Of a stretch of DNA of 64,000 nucleotides, positions 61,688 to 64,000 are shown piece after piece. Made by a program: the position numbers and the translations under genes. Source of the DNA: Malurus cyaneus samueli. Lineage: Eukaryota > Chordata > Aves > Passeriformes > Maluridae. Under the pieces are notes generated by a model. The model was not told where the DNA came from. It searched no databases and saw nothing but the letters and a program-made list of their open reading frames with translations. Where the stretch lies: contig CM019228.1 in NCBI GenBank assembly GCA_009741485.1, positions 9,562,696 through 9,626,695 on the forward strand, given 5' to 3'. How positions within the stretch are numbered: position 1 is the stretch's first letter; each line of letters starts with the position of its first letter.

Positions 61688-64000
61688 GTGAGTCAGCTGG
61701 GTGCCACAGCTGGGCATGGGACAGGGTCACAGCTCTGCTATCATCCACCTCAAAGGCAAAGGAGTGGGAAAGCTCCCATACCCAGGAAAACAAATGGTTC
61801 TGCCTCTGGTCATATTACACAGGTGCCCCAATAAGACATGCTGCCTTTGAAATGATTTTACACCTCTAAGCAGTGATGCTTTTCTTTGGCAAAACAGTTG
61901 TGGTTTTGGGTTTTGGTCATTTACTGCACAGTTGTCTCTCTCAACTATTTTTGTATCTAAAACTGATTTAGAAAATCTGTTTCTAATTCACTAATAAGCT
62001 GAACAAATGTAGCGTGCAAAAAAGAGCTAATCTGCAACAGTGGGGCAAAAGGCTTTTTGCAGGCCTCTCTTTTTTGAGTTACATTGGCTGTAACGTTGTG
62101 GAATTGAACATACCATGTCATTCTCAGATGGTGTGTCACTACAGATAACTTCGCCATGGTTAGATGTGTGAGAACCTACTGAAATTCCTTGGAATGGCAT
62201 GTTTCATCAAAGACTTTAACTTGCCTCTGAATGAAAGAGGATTTATAGTGAGGCTGCTACAAATCAGCCTAATTGACTGAATACTTGCAGCATGAGTTTC
62301 TTTCTGACAGCAAAACACTTAACAGTTTCTGCCTGCTTCCCCCAGAAGTTAACCTGTCTTCTGGAATTAAGAACCCTGATTTTTTCCTCCCCACTGGACA
62401 GTTAGTACAAACCATAATTTTAATGCTTGAGAACACAGTCACTCCAGCAGACTAAAGCATTTGCTCGTTATCAGTTGCTTATTCCCAAAATAGCACAGAA
62501 CAAAAACACACACACAGATTCATGCTGAAGAGGCCCACCTCATGCTGTAAGAACATCTCTCAGACTAGATTCTGCCAGAGCGCAGTCTCTGAGGCTGACA
62601 TGGGGATTTTGCCTATGAGAGGGCTGACACCTCAATCACAACATTAGGACCAGAAGACTCTGAAATGGGCCAGATGTACAGGTCTTCACTCTATCTGTGA
62701 TGCAGTTGTCCTCTCTCTCTGGAGGTGACAAAAGCAAGTCTTGGGTATGACATTCTGTACTGACACTTGAGGAATTCATTCCTCATTCCTCTGTGGATTT
62801 TCTTGTCAAGGATTTAAAAAGTCACTTAGTCCAGTATTTTTAAGTGGCTTTTAAAGAAAGCCCAACCATTACAAAAAGACCCCAACTTTCTTAGCTCAGA
62901 AACATTGTTAAGTTTATCCATGTTTTAAAAGCAATATGTTCCATGTGAGCTAAGATCTTTTACCTTCTCTGGACAAAGCATATTCCACGTACATCATGGG
63001 TGAGAGATGCCACCCAAGATTGCACAAGCCCTGTGTTTTGTCAGGTTTCTTATCCAGGGCTAAGAACTTGGCTCCCATCAGATCTGGTGACTCTCAATAA
63101 TTTTCTGTATATGTGTGATTTTTGTCACTGGCTGGAGAACGTAAGATTTGTTATGGTCCCAGCATAAGCATAAACTGGAAGAACAGACTAGAAAGTAGGA
63201 GAGGCAAACCAGACAGCTTGATTTGGGCTTCAAACCACATGGGATTAGCCTCATATGACACCTGTGCTACAGGAGCCTCTCACAGCCAGATGTTCAGAGT
63301 CACTCAGCAAAGCCTTGTCGGGGAGCCACCAAGTCTGCCAGAATATGGTGTCCAAGCATGGGTTTGGTTTCCTTTCATCCCTATTAGTGCCAAAAATGCT
63401 TTTCATTGACCCACTTCAGAACTGCCACATTAAAAAAAAGCTGAATCTTGGTGCTGCCCTTCCTGTTTCAGCCCACCCCTGCTCCCAGCTTGGAGGACAG
63501 TTTTTCTCCAATGCAGATGAGGCTCTAATAGAGACAGAGCTGATGTTTGCCGAGGCACGATTCAGTGCTCATTGGGTTTGTCACCTGGCCAAAACTTGCC
63601 AGTGCTCAAATATAGTCATGGTTATAGCAAGGGCATAAACAGTCTTCCTTCAGTAAGGAAACTTGGACAAATTGAAAAAGAGTGGGGAATGATCTGTTGT
63701 CATTCTCAGGCCTTTATTTGAGGCTTTCTAAAATCTCAGCATCATATTAGCTCTTGGTTCCTGGCTCCTTAGTATTCCACATTTACTGCTCCAGAGTGCA
63801 CTGGCAGTCTCATGAGTCTGGTCTCTTATTCTGAAGAGGTTACACATGTAATCTCTGAGACAGTGGCACTGCCTAAAGCCTACACTCAGACAGTTCTGGC
63901 TCCTGTTAGCCAACTTAGGCTTCCAGTTAATAAAAAGGACAAATAGAACTGCATGGATGTGCTTGCCCATAGCCATATTATCATAGGCTGGAGTCTTGCC
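61688..64000 (+). other. BICDL1 intron 2 (incomplete)
   Basis: No third exon was recognised before the window ends; the expected continuation is about SEVERQL-like coiled coil. Nothing else identifiable. Confidence 0.7.

Noticed and set aside
61496..61834. 112-codon frame as a separate gene
   Set aside because: It is BICDL1 exon 2 read on into the intron beyond the donor at 61688.

Overview
The window looks like vertebrate nuclear DNA, most likely avian. Genes are split into short exons with GT-AG junctions in AT-rich introns, two CpG-island promoters are present, and at least two fragments resemble CR1 LINE 3' ends, the characteristic retroposon of birds. The species cannot be named from sequence alone. 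Gene names come from recognising the encoded proteins, not from a database search.

Layout. From the left edge to about 38.7 kb the minus strand carries the 5' half of CIT (citron Rho-interacting kinase). Twenty coding exons could be placed to the base. Their phases join without a break into about 843 codons: an N-terminal segment, a complete AGC-type kinase domain with its C-terminal hydrophobic motif, and the first half of the long coiled coil. The rest of CIT (remaining coiled coil, C1, PH and CNH domains in known orthologues) lies beyond base 1. A non-coding first exon and a GC-rich promoter are inferred at about 38.63-38.73 kb. CIT intron 1 (about 1.1 kb) holds a CR1 fragment and a striking GC-rich 48-bp minisatellite.

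From about 38.8 to 56.2 kb is an intergenic spacer with no gene I recognise. It holds an interstitial telomere-like repeat near 53.8 kb, a compact TATA/CCAAT promoter-like cluster near 43.8 kb on the plus strand, A/C-rich simple repeats and an unidentified decayed element near 51.6-52.1 kb.

From about 56.2 kb to the right edge the plus strand carries the first two coding exons of BICDL1 (BICD family-like cargo adaptor 1, BICDR-1/CCDC64), starting in a CpG island. Exon 1 encodes the AAxxG (CC1-box) motif used by dynein adaptors; exon 2 continues the coiled coil. The head-to-head CIT/BICDL1 order matches what I know of the human 12q24 locus. Both encode long coiled-coil proteins, one acting at the cytokinetic midbody and one in dynein-based vesicle transport, but nothing here shows that they are co-regulated.

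I found no tRNA, rRNA, CRISPR or bacterial-type operon features. The most interesting unexplained structures are the Sp1-box-rich minisatellite next to the CIT promoter, the possible cryptic plus-strand promoter at 43.8 kb, the telomere-like block, and a CpG-rich patch inside a CIT intron that could mark an internal promoter.
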